DNA of 64,000 nt from Oreocharis arfaki (Eukaryota > Chordata > Aves > Passeriformes > Paramythiidae), in the NCBI GenBank assembly GCA_013398015.1, contig VZRR01012907.1, positions 17,681-81,680 of the forward strand, read 5' to 3'. Below the pieces are notes generated by a model. The model ran no database searches and was not told where the DNA came from. It saw only the letters and a list, made by a program, of their open reading frames with translations. The translations under genes were made by a program, and so were the position numbers. Below, piece after piece: positions 53,528-64,000 of this stretch. Position 1 is the first letter of the stretch; each line of letters opens with the position of its first letter.

Positions 53528-54950
53528 GGCCCGGATGTGCCAGCCCAGGCGGAGGGGAGCTGCTGCTGGGCTGCTCTCCTTTTCCTTTGGCATCCAGGAG
53601 TGTGGGGCTGGTGAGCGAGTGGAGAGGAGAGGAGACGAGCGGGGCTCTAGCGTGTCCTGGTGGAGCCTGGGGAAACTCGGCTCATCTTTGAAAGAGCACG
53701 AGTTGCCATCTCCCCTCCCGACCCTGGGGGTAGGAGAATCTTGGTTTCTCTTCTTGGTTTTTTCTGTCTCTATTACAAACTCTTGGGCTTTGGGACCAGG
53801 GCGAGTGCTGAGGCTGAGGCCCCACTCCTGGGAGCTGCAGGAAGGCCCCTGCGTGGGGCAGGGACCCCGTGGGAGCCACCTGGGCCAAAGCTGGGGGCAC
53901 AGGAGGAGCCCGGACTGCAGGATGAGCACATGGGCACGAGGGGCTCCGGCTCCCTCTGTGCCCGCCGGGCAAAGCTGAGAGAGCCTCCAGTGTGGAGCTC
54001 CTGCCTCGTGCTGGCCGAGGGGAATATGGCTCTCGCTGCTCTCCATGCATTCCGCGTTCCACCTGCACGGCAGCCGCTGTGACCAGGACAGCCCAAAATC
54101 CCTACTTTGGTTATTTTATTTTGTTTCCCCCCTCCCCTTTTCCTTTGGCTGAGTCCAGACTTTGCTTTGGTCCCTTTTTTGTTCTGGTTCTTCACTCTCC
54201 TGGCCTGGAGCCTATGGCCTGGTGCCTTCTGCTTCCCTGGCAGCAGTGCCCATCCCCTTTGGTTTCTTCTGCAGCTGTTGGTTTCACCACTCAAACCACC
54301 TCTGTCACGAAACTGGTGCTCACTTGGACGATCTCCAGTCCCTGAACCCACCTCCTGGGGCCGCGCAGGTTGGCTGAGGTGGGACTTGGAGGCCAGTGTG
54401 GAGGCGGGTGGCAGCAGGAGGCTCTCAGAGCAGCCCCTCACATGGCAATTCCTCCCTCCTCAAAGGCACAGGACATCGGGACGGTGTCTCCCACCAGGCT
54501 GGGATGCCACAGGGCATCCCCTCCCTGAGGGACTGGGGCATGGGGAGGCTGCTGCTGCCGCCCCATCCCTGGGCAGCCAGATGCCATTCCTGTCCCCTTG
54601 GTGGAGGGGGGCCCAACCAGCCTCCCATCCGCTTGGTGCTGCCAGGCCTGGGGCTGTGGGTCAATGAGTATGGGGTTGCTCCCCATGCTGCCTGCTCCCC
54701 TGGCCCTGTGCCTTCCTGCAGCCTGGCAGGGTCTGTGTTGGTGCTCTGGGGCCACCTGGGGCTGCCGTGTGTCCTCCTGGCCTTATCCCGCATTGTCAGA
54801 TGGCCAGACTCCATGGAGAGGGTCAGCCCTGGTGCTGCCATGGTGCCTTAATCCCTGGCCGTGCGGGAAGGGGGCACGTGGGGCTTGGGACAATGCTGTC
54901 ACAACCTGCTCCAGTGTCCTTTGTCCCCAAAGCCAGTTTGGCTGGGATGG

Positions 54951-54956
54951 AATAAA
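54951..54956 (+). terminator. Possible proximal poly(A) signal
   Basis: Canonical AATAAA in the 3'UTR, followed by GGTGCTGG. Use here would give a 3'UTR of about 1.45 kb. Confidence 0.4.
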
Positions 54957-55537
54957 GGTGCTGGCACTGTCCAAGCTGGGACTGCTGCCTGCAGCACCTT
55001 CTCTGGCCCGTCCCCAGCCATGGCTGCGGGGTACCCTGCAGGTCCGCACTCCTGTCCTGTGCCTGCCTGGGCGCTGGGGGCCCCCTCCTCCCTGCTGCCC
55101 TCCAGCTCAGCCCCCACATTCATCCGGGGCCCTGGAGAGACATGTGAAGAGAGGTGACCCCAGAGCCAGATCAACTGAGCCCACCCTGTCCCCAAACTCT
55201 GCCAGGCTGGGGACTGGGCAGCCTCAGCCCCCTGTGCCGCGGCCGGTGTGGCCTTTAGGGACGCCTCACACCCCTCTGGAACGGGCATCTCCCGCGGGGC
55301 CCTCGGAGGCCGCCGCCACCTCTGCCCTCGGTGCTCTTGGCCGGTGTGTCGCGCCTCGCCGCCCCATGGTGCTCACTTCTCCCACTTCTCCGTCTGTCCA
55401 ACAGCCTCCCGCTGCCGCCGGGGCCGGCCAGCCCGGCCCCTACCCACGGGGATCTCTTGGGATCCCCTCCCCATGCTGGCTTGGGCGTTAGGGCTTTCTG
55501 TTCGCCTTCTCTTGTGTTGCCGCTGTCGAGGACTCGC

Positions 55538-55545
55538 TGTACATA
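55538..55545 (+). promoter_or_regulatory. Pumilio-type element in 3'UTR
   Basis: TGTACATA fits the Pumilio consensus UGUAHAUA. A second copy lies about 1.27 kb downstream. Confidence 0.5.
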
Positions 55546-56286
55546 GATCCGTCGTGGAACGCCCTGTGTGGGTTGGGGGGGCCCGGCCCTGCGCCTTGTC
55601 CCTGGTTTTGGGTTTTTTTTGTACTCTGTGATGACTGTGCTGTGCTGACTTCTTTTCTGATTGTATGAGACTCCGGCCCAGCAGCCACTCGAGGTCGGCA
55701 GTGGGGACCCAGCTGTCCCCTCCAGTCCCTCACACCCTCCTTGGGACTCTGGTGCCCAGGGTGGGAAAGGACTGATGCACCTTTAGGGGCTGCCCTGTGC
55801 CCAGGTGCCCTGAGGAGTCCCATGGGAGGAGGGGCAGCCTTGCCTGGGCCTTCATTTCTGACACCCCTGGGAGCCACTCCAACCTGGACCAAACTGTAGC
55901 CGTCCCCCACTGCTGAGTGTCCCCTGGCCTGTGTCCTGCAGGTTTGCCCCATCCCTTCCCAGATCGGGGCTGCCCCTCAGCCCATCACCTCGGCCCCAGC
56001 AGCTGGAGGTGAGTGGCAGGTGGGGGTGTGATCCAGGAGGAATCTCCCAGGGAAGGAGAAGGGCCATGCCAGAAGCATCCCTGGCTCTGGGATGGGCAGG
56101 GTGGGGGTTTTGGCTGGGGTTACCTGGCCAGAGGGGCCAGGTCCTGATGGATTCCTCCTGGCTTACACCAAGCACCTCATGTCCCCAGGCCTGGCAGCTG
56201 TCTGGGGGCCAACCCCTGGCTGTGGGCTGAGCCCCTCTGTCCCCAGGGAAAGGATTGCACTAACTCATCCTCCTGCCACCTCCAAG

Positions 56287-56439
56287 GGTGCCCACCACCC
56301 CCAAAGGACCTGGTCACCCCCAAAGGTGCCTGTTGTCCCCAAAGGTGCCTGCTGCCCCCTAAGGTGCCCGTCACCCCTCGAGGCTATCTGCCAACTCCAG
56401 AGGTGCCAGGTGCCCCCAAAGGTGCCCATGGTCCCTGGG
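56287..56439 (+). repeat. 19-bp minisatellite in the 3'UTR, eight units
   Basis: GGTGCCYRYYRYCCCCMAA-like units start at 56287, 56306, 56325, 56344, 56363, 56382, 56402 and 56421; one is 20 bp. CCCCAAAGGTGCC is the shared core. Several units have single substitutions, so it is not brand new. Confidence 0.92.
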
Positions 56440-56572
56440 AGCCCCCCTGAGGGGCTGGAGGTGAGCGATCAGCACCTCACCCTCCTGCCCCCTTGAGCTG
56501 CTGCTGCCCGGTGGCCTGAATCTTACAATTTTAGCTTTTTTCTATTAAACACAAACAACCTTTTTTTAATTA

Positions 56573-56578
56573 AATAAA
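56573..56578 (+). terminator. Poly(A) signal, distal alternative
   Basis: AATAAA within TTAATTAAATAAAAGATG. The AT-rich sequence after it continues, so either this or 57058 could be used. Confidence 0.5.
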
Positions 56579-56812
56579 AGATGAAATGGACAAATTCCTG
56601 TTTTAGATTATCTGTGTAATTGACTGGGTTTTGTGTTTCTTAACTGCATGGTATTCCTGCCGAGGGGTTTTATAGCACTTTTTAAATTTCTCTTTAAGAT
56701 TTTGGTCCAGATTTCTACTGCTCTCGCCTGTCTGTTTTTGCTTTTTCCTTGCACCCTCCACGTTTGTAAACTCGCTCCATTTTATACCTGATGTTGAGAC
56801 CCAGCCCCACGT

Positions 56813-56820
56813 TGTACATA
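56813..56820 (+). promoter_or_regulatory. Pumilio-type element in 3'UTR
   Basis: TGTACATA in the AT-rich distal 3'UTR, followed by GCTGCGGGAACAATCATAGG. Same 8-mer as at 55538. Confidence 0.5.
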
Positions 56821-57057
56821 GCTGCGGGAACAATCATAGGGAACAAACAAACACCATCTGGACTCTTTCCACGATTAGTTGTTTTTACTTCAAAGAAATT
56901 TTAAAAGAAACATAAAAGGAAGCCAGGAAAAGGCTTGAGGATATTCTGAAAAGACAGAAACAAATCCAGCCCTGCACCAAGTCAGCTCCTGCTGCCCACA
57001 CTGCCCGCACCAACTGGCATGTCTCTTCTCAGTCGTCTGTCTAACACCATTGGATTC

Positions 57058-57063
57058 AATAAA
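57058..57063 (+). terminator. Poly(A) signal, probable main NAV1 3' end
   Basis: AATAAA in GATTCAATAAAGTGATC. GT-rich sequence follows within 20-50 bp and a CR1 begins 87 bp downstream, so the transcript most likely ends near 57080. Confidence 0.65.
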
Positions 57064-57080
57064 GTGATCTCCTGTACTGT

Positions 57081-59559
57081 CGGCTCCTGGTCCTGTATCT
57101 GTGGCTCTGTTCCTGTGTGGCAAAGGGGAGGGCAGCTGTACCACCACACATCATAGAATCATGGAATGGTTTGGGTTGGAAGGGACCTTAAAGCTCATCT
57201 CGGTGGAAGAGACACCTTGCACTATCCCAGGTTGCTCCAAGCCCCTGGCCTTGAACATTTCCAGGGATGGGGCAGCCACAGCTTCTCTGGGTACTCTGGG
57301 CCACGGCCTCACGTCCCTCACAGCCAAAAATTCCTTCTCAATATCCCATCTAACCCTGCCCTCTGGCGGTGGGAAGCCATTCCCCTTGTCCCGTCCTTCC
57401 GGACACTTGCCCGAAGTCCCTCTCCAACTCTCCTGGAGCCCTTTTAGGAACTGGAAGGGGCTCTAAGTTCTCGCCAGGGCCTTCTCCTCTCCAGGATGAA
57501 CATCCCCCATCTCTCCTAGCCTGTCTTCAGAGCAGAGGGGCTCCAGCCCTGCAAGCATCTAGCCCTGTCCTGAGCCTTCCTGCAAAATCTGGGAAGGGAG
57601 CCGTAGTAGAAACGCTCCCGGTTTGAAATCTGAGCTGTTTTGTAGGATGCTGGGAACAGTTTTAGGGATTGGGGACTCCTCTCCCAAGGTCACACTCCTA
57701 TAGAGTCTGGGGTGGGCAGAAATGCTCCTGATTTGGAATCTTGGCAGTTCAGGACATGGAAAGCAAGAGGTCCCTTTCCTGGGGCAGGAGAGACAGGTCC
57801 TACCTGAGGTGAGCAGGGGGGGAGGAGGGCTGGGGGTGGGTGGGCATTCCCAGGCCCCCTTTTGCCTCACCAGGTCTGATCTGATGTCCCATTTGAAAAG
57901 ACATGATGGTGACAGATGCCACATCAGCACAGCGGGACAGAGGTGGGACGGTGTCCCTCGTGCAGGGACAGTTGCTCTGCGGCAGAGCACGGCTGGAAGC
58001 TGAAGCAGGCGGGGAGAGCCCGGGCTTCCCGCGGCGTCTCCAAATCTGTTTTCCCCTCCGGAGAGCGATGCTGGAGCGGGGACAGATGCTTCAGGAGCCG
58101 TTAATTAATGACGGGATGGTGACGAGCTGTAAGAGGCTGCAGTGGCGGATCCAGGGCCAGGAGAGGGCTCTTCCCATCGGCTCCCGTTCCCCCGCAGGGC
58201 GAGTTCACACGAGTTCGGTAGGTTGGGTGCGGTCCCGAGCGCGCAGAGTGGGACCAGTTTTGGCGACTCTCGGCCCCTTGTCCGCAGAGATGTGCCCTGT
58301 GCGTGCACCCCAACCTGTGCTGACTCCAAGCCCTGTGCGGGCAGGACAGGAGAGACCAGACAGGAGAGGAGGCAGGGGAGCAGCAGAAGGGTCCCAGGCA
58401 TCCTGACTACGGGAATTGCCACGGCGCAGAGCCAGAGAGCCAGAACAATCTGTCCGAGCCATGGGTGGGGGGGATGCAGAAGCAGGGAGAATGATGCTGA
58501 CGCTTCAATTCCAGACAGACTCTTGTGTTTGGGAACACTGTTTTTGGGAGTGCTGTTTGGGAACATCCTTTTTCAAGGGTGATGGGCGGGGGAGGGTCCC
58601 TTCGGTTCGGGCAACCAGCACCCCTGGGTGCTGTAGTGGGGATATGGCCCCCATGCAGGTCCCTTCCCCTGCCCTCAGTATCTGGAGGGAGCTCGTGCCC
58701 GTCTCTGTGATGTGTTTCGGGAGCTGGTGAAAGGCTGAGAGGGGACTTTGCTGCAGCAAACCTGGGGTGTGCAGAGGTTTTGGGTGATGCAGCTCCCAGC
58801 TGGGCTGGGACCTCGGGGTCCCCTCCCTGCTCCAGGCACCACCTCTCCAGAGTGTCTCTGGCTGGAGGGGATGGAGCAGCCGGTGACCTCCCTGCGTAGC
58901 TCAGATGTTCTGGCTGCGACGCTGGGATCAGGGGCTGCTGGAACGGAGGTACAGGACCCTCAGGTGGGGTGGTTTGGGGTGAACCCACAGGGTTCCTGTC
59001 CCTGGCTCATCTATGGGAAGTAAGGAGTGTCCGTGGGCTCCCTTTCCCATTGGAGACTCCGTTAATGGGGAGGGGATCCCACAGCAGGGGCAAAACAGTC
59101 CCCCATCGCCCTCCACTCCCCACTCGGGCTCCTCACTTGAATCCCATCAGCTTTTTACTGATGTTTTGGCTCTAAAACCAAAGCTGAATTCCCAGGAGCC
59201 CTCTGGATCTGGGGAAGGCACGGTGGAGGTGCCACCGCAACTGATTCCAGCGTCTCTCTCCTGTGGCCGCAGCAAGGACTGGGTTGGGATGGCAGGTCCC
59301 TGTGGTGGTGATGGCGGCAGTGGTGGGTGGCTGGCGGGTGGTGGTCTGGGCAAGGTCACCGGTGAGAAGGGAGCAGTGCGTGACCAGTGCGAGGTGATTG
59401 GTGTGAAGTGTTCGGTGTTGGTGCCCAGTGTTGGTGCCTGGTATGAGGCGCCTGATGGCAGTCCCTGGTGTCAGTGCCAGGTGCCAGTGCTCTGTGTGAG
59501 GTGACCCCGATGGGGGTTTCCCTGTGCCCGGTGCCCAGCGTGAGGCGACCCCATGGGGT
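57081..59559. other. Intergenic region after NAV1
   Basis: Holds the CR1 at 57151-57555 and otherwise unremarkable GC-rich sequence. AT/T-rich lines near 58500-58570 contain a diverged local repeat (TTGGGAACACTG, TTGGGAACATCC). No exon resembling a known protein was recognised. Confidence 0.6.
57151..57555 (-). mobile_element. CR1 LINE 3' fragment
   Basis: Inverted copy starting TCATAGAATCATGGAATGG, with GGTTGGAAGGGACCTTAAAG, GATGGGGCAGCCACAGC and CAGAGCAGAGGGGCTCCAG blocks. Lies just past the NAV1 poly(A) signal. Confidence 0.94.
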
Positions 59560-60480
59560 GCCCGACCCCAGGTATGAGGTAGCCCGATGGAGTGCCCGGT
59601 GCCGGTTCCCAGACGCCCGCGGGCAGTGCCGCTCCCGCACGAGTCCCGGTGCGCGCCCCGGGGGGGGCCGGGCGGGGCCGAGGTGCGCGGGCGGGGCCGC
59701 GGGCGGGGCCTCTCGNCCGCACCGACCGCTCCTCTCCCCGCCCGCTCCGACCGCACGGACAGCACCGCTCCCGCCCCGGCCGGTAAGTGCCCGCCCGCAC
59801 TCCCACCGAAGTTTCCCCCGGTGCCGCAGCGGCGCGGGCTCTGCGGGACGGGGCCGCCCGAGCTCTCGCCGAGCCCGTCTCGGCGCCGCCGCCCGAGGCG
59901 CGATCGTCCCCCGTGGGGTGGGATGGAGGACTCGCCGCGGGCACCGGGTAGTGCACGTCGCCGTGCTCCGGTGCCGGGAGCGGGGCGGTGACCTGCCCTT
60001 TTCCCGGGAACCCATCCCAGCCCGGGATACTGGTCCCAGAGCTGCCCAACGCCCGCAGGCTGCCCGTGGGGGGCTGCGTCCAGAAGGCGGCTGGGGATGG
60101 AGCCTGGAGGGATGGAGAGGGGGGCGGCCAGTGGTGCAGGAGGCTGCGGAACTGGCGGGGAGCACCCAGGGACGTGGGGACCCCCCGGAAGGCGTGGGAC
60201 TCCCTGGGAGTGCGGGGCTACCTCGGGGATGCCGCGCGGTGCCGCCGGGTCAAAGGTGCCCTCTGGGCGCTGCGGGATGCTCCAGCTCCTCATCCCTGCG
60301 GATGCCCGACAATTGGTGCCCGCGGGGTGCTGGCCCCGGGGAGCGCCGGGGGCGCGGGGCTGTTCCCGCAGCATTGCGGGGAACCCACTCTGGTGCTGGG
60401 AACCCGTGGGGGCGGCGTGGCCCCAGCGTGGGCAGCCACAAACCCCGCTGCACTGACGGCTTCTTCGTAGCGGCCTGGCC
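59560..60480 (+). promoter_or_regulatory. CpG-island promoter of an unidentified transcript
   Basis: Three GGGCGGGGC GC boxes at 59670-59678, 59689-59697 and 59701-59709 sit just upstream of a pyrimidine-rich segment. A strong + strand donor follows at 59783. One N at 59716. No TATA box. In mammals IPO9 follows NAV1 on the same strand, but no IPO9-like coding sequence was found here, so the gene is unnamed. Confidence 0.55.
59717..59782 (+). other. Putative non-coding first exon
   Basis: The segment after the GC boxes ends CCGGCCG|GTAAGT (exon end 59782). It contains no ATG, so it would be 5'UTR. The start is a guess. No acceptor could be assigned within the window. Confidence 0.35.
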
Positions 60481-63400
60481 AGGAGCCAGCTCCAGATAGA
60501 CCCTTCGTCTGGATTCCCCCGCCGTGGCTGCACCAAGCTCCGGGATCCTCCAGCCCTCCCGACGCTGGCTGGGTGCCGTCGGGGTGCAGCCGTGCAGAGG
60601 GGTTCAGTCCAGCGCCGGGGATGTCTCACTGGGGTGCCGCAGCCCTTGCTGTGCCCAGCACATCTCTGTTCCCCTCAGCCTAGTTTTAAAGAGTGATCCC
60701 AAAGGACTTCTGCAAATTGCGCAGGGGACAGACAGCGTTGCAAGGTGACTGTGGCACAGGGAGGGGGGGACACAAGTCTGTGTCACCCACTGCTTCGTGG
60801 TCTCCAACTGTACCAGTGCCTCTGTGTTTCTCTCTGCACGGGCGCTCCTTGGCGCAGCGCTCTTCTGTCCTCCGAGTGAGAGCGGCCGGGGTGCTGCGGG
60901 GTGTCACCCACTGCAGAATGTCCGACAGCACAGCCTCCTGCGCTGTGGAGCTGCAGGGCGCTGCTGGACTCCCCGCCTGCTCCTCTGCTGCAGCAAAACT
61001 TCAGTCCTGAGCGCAGACTGGCTGGTACGCGAGGTGCTGCTGCAGCGGTGTTACTCCCGCACGCACCGAGCGGCAGCGCAGCCACCGGCAGGAGTCTCCA
61101 GCCTGCTGCATTATTCCTCGCTAGCACAGTGCCTCGGCCGCACGCTGCCGAGGGCTGCCGGACCCCCGGGGCATCGCCGGGGCATCCCCGGGGCGCTGCG
61201 CCCTTGCTGCGCGTGGGTACTTCTGGCCGCAGGGTTTTGGTGGGAGGGAGTGTGGCTTGCGGTGATCTGTGTGAGGGGGAAGGTGAGGCATCAAGGGGGA
61301 CAGCGAAGCACCCAAGGTCATTGAGGCCAGCAGTGGCAGTGGGACGTCACCTGTGCTGCACAACCCAGCAAAGAACCCCAGTGCGCCCAAACCCAAGCGC
61401 CTCTCGGAGTGATGCCCTGTCTCCTCCTTGCTTATGGATGTAGTGCAGGAACGGGTCTGACCTTGCCCGATCCCCTGGCGCCTTGCCCGGCCTCCCGTGG
61501 TGAGCACCGCTGCCCCGCTTGCTGGGAGCCAGCCTGAAGCCCCGGTGCCCCCGATTCTGCAGGGCGAGGACACGTCCCTCGCTGCCTGTGAGGCCGGTGA
61601 TGGCAGCGCGGTGAGCCAGCACCGGCTGTGCTGCATTGCTGCCGGCCGCCCTGGCTCTGCACCCCGCTGCCCACAGCGCCTGCGGTCCCAGAGGAGGGAG
61701 GACACGCAAATGCAGTCATACAGACCCTTATACGTGTACATGGATATGTATTATAAATATGGCTGAGGAGGGGGTTTCCAAACAGCCGCTGTGGCGCAGC
61801 TGTGGCATTTGCTGCTGGCTGCTCCTGTGGGAGCTGTCCCCTGCTCCATAAGCCCCAGGGATGGTCACTGGGGTAGAGCTAGAGGCCACTGAAGTGAGCC
61901 GGGACTCCCGCTCACCCCGCAGGTCCTTCCTCCAGTTCACCATGGTTTTGGCAAAGTCCCAGCTCTGGAAGCCGGATGACTGCGGCTCCTCATTATGACT
62001 GGAGTTTCTCCTTCCCCAGGCTGCGCAGAGAGCTGCGAGCTGGCAGCCGTGATGTCCTCCAGCAGGATCAATGCCCAGTGTACAGATGGGACCCAGTGCC
62101 AACTGGTTTTAAGATTCTCTAGTTTTTAATTCCCTACTCCCGGCAGTGCAGCTCGGCACTGTGCCCGGCCGTGCTCCTCCTCAGCCTGGTGGCCACCAGC
62201 GCCTTCCCCGTGCCACTTATCTGGAGGCGCTGGTAAGCGCAATCGGCAAAACGCTTTTGCCCTTGGCTGTGGTCAGCCTTTCCCTCCTGGATGAACACCC
62301 CAGCTCTTCCCTGGCTCATGCCCTCAGCTCAGCTCCTGTGTGAGCCTGCATTCCCTGAAGTGCTCTTTGATTATTAGCCCTAATAATTGTGTTATCGCAT
62401 TGACTGAACTGTTTCAGATGCCAAAGCTAATTTCGCTCTTCATGCCTTCCTTCATCAGTAATGGGATTTTGATAACATCACGCATCCAAAAGTATTGGAT
62501 AAACTTGGCATAATTCCCCATTTATTAATTAAACCGTAAATTAGGCAGTGTGCGTCTGGAATCCAAATGCCCCAAACTGGTGTGATCCTGCAGCCGGGGA
62601 TGGTGCTGGCCCATTCCTGTCAGCCCTGGGATGTGGGATCCTGGTGTCTCCTGCTGAGTTTGGGGGCTGCCACATCCCAGTGGGACCACCTGCTCCATTG
62701 CTTCCTGCGTGCTGGAAGTTGTGACCAGCTCTGGTGTTTGGAGGAGGAATCGTGGTGTCCCTGAATGCAGCTCCTGGTCAGCAGTCAGAGTCTGGCAGAG
62801 CTCCCTGTGCCCCCGGAGTGGCTCTGCTGGTGCTGGAGCTTTGGGAGGGGTGACTGCAGCCAGCTCTGGCAGTACATGTGGCAGTGCTGGGCTGGGCCAG
62901 ATTCCTGCCATCTGGACCCACATCCCACTCTCCCTCACAGTTGTCTGTTGCACCAAACCCATCCCCACCGGCTGTTGGGTGTCTGTGGCCCCACCGGCCT
63001 GGAAGGGACTTGTGGCACTGACGGGGTGTCCTCCTCCTTGCGCATCTCAAGGAAAGCTGGTGTGTTTTAATTAATCCAGGGTGTTTAATGCTCCCCAGCT
63101 TTTCCCAGTCCTGCAGGGTGCAGCAGATGTGGACTCTGGGCTTGTGCATCCCTGTGGATGTGGGGAGACCAGGAGGAAAGTGGGTGCTTGTGGGACGAGG
63201 TGTAGGTGGGTGCTGTGGGATGTGATGGGGTAGTCCAAGCCCTGAGTCTGCGCTGAGCTGGAGGTGGCCTGGCGGGACTGTCCTGCTGCCAGGGACCTGG
63301 GGAGCTGCTCTGGGGCCGGGCTGAAGCCATGGGGATTGGGAGTGTCTGTGAGCAGCAGGATGCCCAAGATATGCCCCTGTGCCAGGGTGGTTTGGGATCA

Positions 63401-64000
63401 GCAGAGCTGATCTGGAAGCTGACGTCCTGGCAGTGCTGCCATGGGATGAGGCATCCCTGACCCCTGTGAGCCTCATGTGATGCCTCACACTGGAGCAATT
63501 CCACCAAAACATCATGGAGGGGGGATCAGTCTCCAAACTGCTCAGCATCGTCCCAGGGAGATGCCTCCTACCTTCTCCTGCAGGACACAGGGTGTCCCCA
63601 GGGACATGCTGGGACTGAGGGCTGCTGGGACTGGGGAACCCCAAGTGGCACCACAGCTCCCACTGGCCTCGAGCAGAGGATTCAAGGAAGAAAACAACCT
63701 CAAATTTCAGTGCCATGCGTGGATTTACAAGCACGTGGACTCCCTGTGGGCTCTGTGGCTGTCTTGCTCTGTTCCCAGGGGAGTCCCAGGGTTTTCTCCT
63801 GGAACTGAGGCCTGGCAGAGCTGGGTTAGTGCCTGGGGTGAAGGTGCTGGCTTGTGCCCACACTGCCCATGCAGCATCCTGGCACCACTACCAGCAGCCC
63901 AGCACAGCCGCTGCCTGGTGCTGCAGTGAGCTGTGTGTGGCTGTGCCAGCACAGCCCTGCTCTGTGCCACCGGAGAGCCCAGCAGAGACCTCCTGGTGGG
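60481..64000. other. Non-coding flank after second CpG island
   Basis: If the 59783 donor is real, this is the start of that gene's first intron. It is GC-rich with moderate CpG at about 60840-61240, a TA-rich stretch at 61720-61765, and the AT-rich block at 62345-62560. No recognisable coding exon, CR1 copy or RNA gene. Confidence 0.5.
62345..62560. promoter_or_regulatory. AT-rich candidate conserved element with palindrome
   Basis: Composition drops sharply to AT-rich. It includes a perfect inverted repeat ATTATTAG-CC-CTAATAAT (62370-62387), TTGATAACATCACGC, CCAAAAGTATTGG and TTATTAATTAAACC. Dense TAAT/ATTA cores suggest homeodomain binding. No repeat family is recognised. Confidence 0.4.

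Larger units (their letters stand above)
53528..57080 (+). other. NAV1: NAV1 3' untranslated region
   Basis: About 3.5 kb from the stop to just after the last AATAAA. The proximal part is GC-rich. The distal 350-550 bp (from about 56520) is AT-rich and looks the most conserved. Open frames inside it are not genes. The exact cleavage site is inferred from the signal and the GT-rich sequence after it. Confidence 0.75.

Noticed and set aside
53528..57080. Several open frames in the 3'UTR on both strands
   Set aside because: None resembles a known protein and they lie between the NAV1 stop and its poly(A) signals.
59172..60629. A 485-codon open frame on the minus strand across the second CpG island
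   Set aside because: It is a GC-driven open frame full of Arg/Pro/Gly with no recognisable domain, it crosses an N, and the + strand carries the GC boxes and splice donor.
59560..64000. IPO9 as the downstream gene, by mammalian synteny
   Set aside because: No sequence resembling the IPO9 N-terminus or later exons was found in any frame, so no symbol is given.

Overview
This window is vertebrate nuclear DNA and almost certainly from a bird. Six CR1 LINE fragments carry the avian-type 3' end, with TCATAGAATCATGGAATGG-like termini followed by a TTTGGGTTGGAAGGGACC-like core. The sequence is GC-rich, introns in the 3' half are short, and no mammalian SINEs are visible. The composition suggests a microchromosome. 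There are no bacterial operons, CRISPR arrays or tRNA genes that I could see.

One gene dominates: NAV1 (neuron navigator 1, an unc-53 homologue) on the + strand. I resolved 30 coding exons by matching consensus splice sites to codon phase and to remembered mammalian NAV1 protein sequence. They join into one frame of 5,199 nt, which is 1,732 residues plus a TGA at 53525-53527. The first exon is cut by the left edge of the window. The reading frame is open back to base 2 and looks like NAV1 upstream of the first ATG, so roughly 130 N-terminal residues, the 5'UTR and the main promoter lie outside.

Layout: 1-335 is the partial first exon, in a CpG-rich block. 336-26965 is a 26.6 kb intron 1 with three CR1 fragments, a higher-order minisatellite and several AT-rich islands that look like conserved regulatory elements. 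26966-31139 holds exons 2 and 3. 31140-41387 is intron 3, which contains an assembly gap (38667-38832) inside a CpG island and a phase-matched alternative first exon. 41388-53527 holds exons 4 to 30, packed tightly and including a 9-nt and a 24-nt microexon. 53528 to about 57080 is a 3.5 kb 3'UTR with several AATAAA signals, two Pumilio-type sites and a 19-bp minisatellite. A CR1 follows immediately. 59560-60480 is a second CpG island with a good splice donor, probably the promoter of an unidentified neighbouring transcript. The rest, to 64000, has no recognisable coding exon but contains a strongly AT-rich palindromic block.

The protein fits a microtubule plus-end protein of the navigator family. 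It has two SxIP motifs, long Ser/Pro/basic regions, two coiled-coil blocks and a C-terminal AAA-type ATPase domain with Walker A and Walker B. I found no undescribed multi-gene system. The most interesting signals are in the architecture of NAV1: an internal promoter with an alternative N-terminus, microexons, an in-frame alternative donor, three stop-free introns whose length is a multiple of three, and repeats at a splice acceptor and in the 3'UTR.
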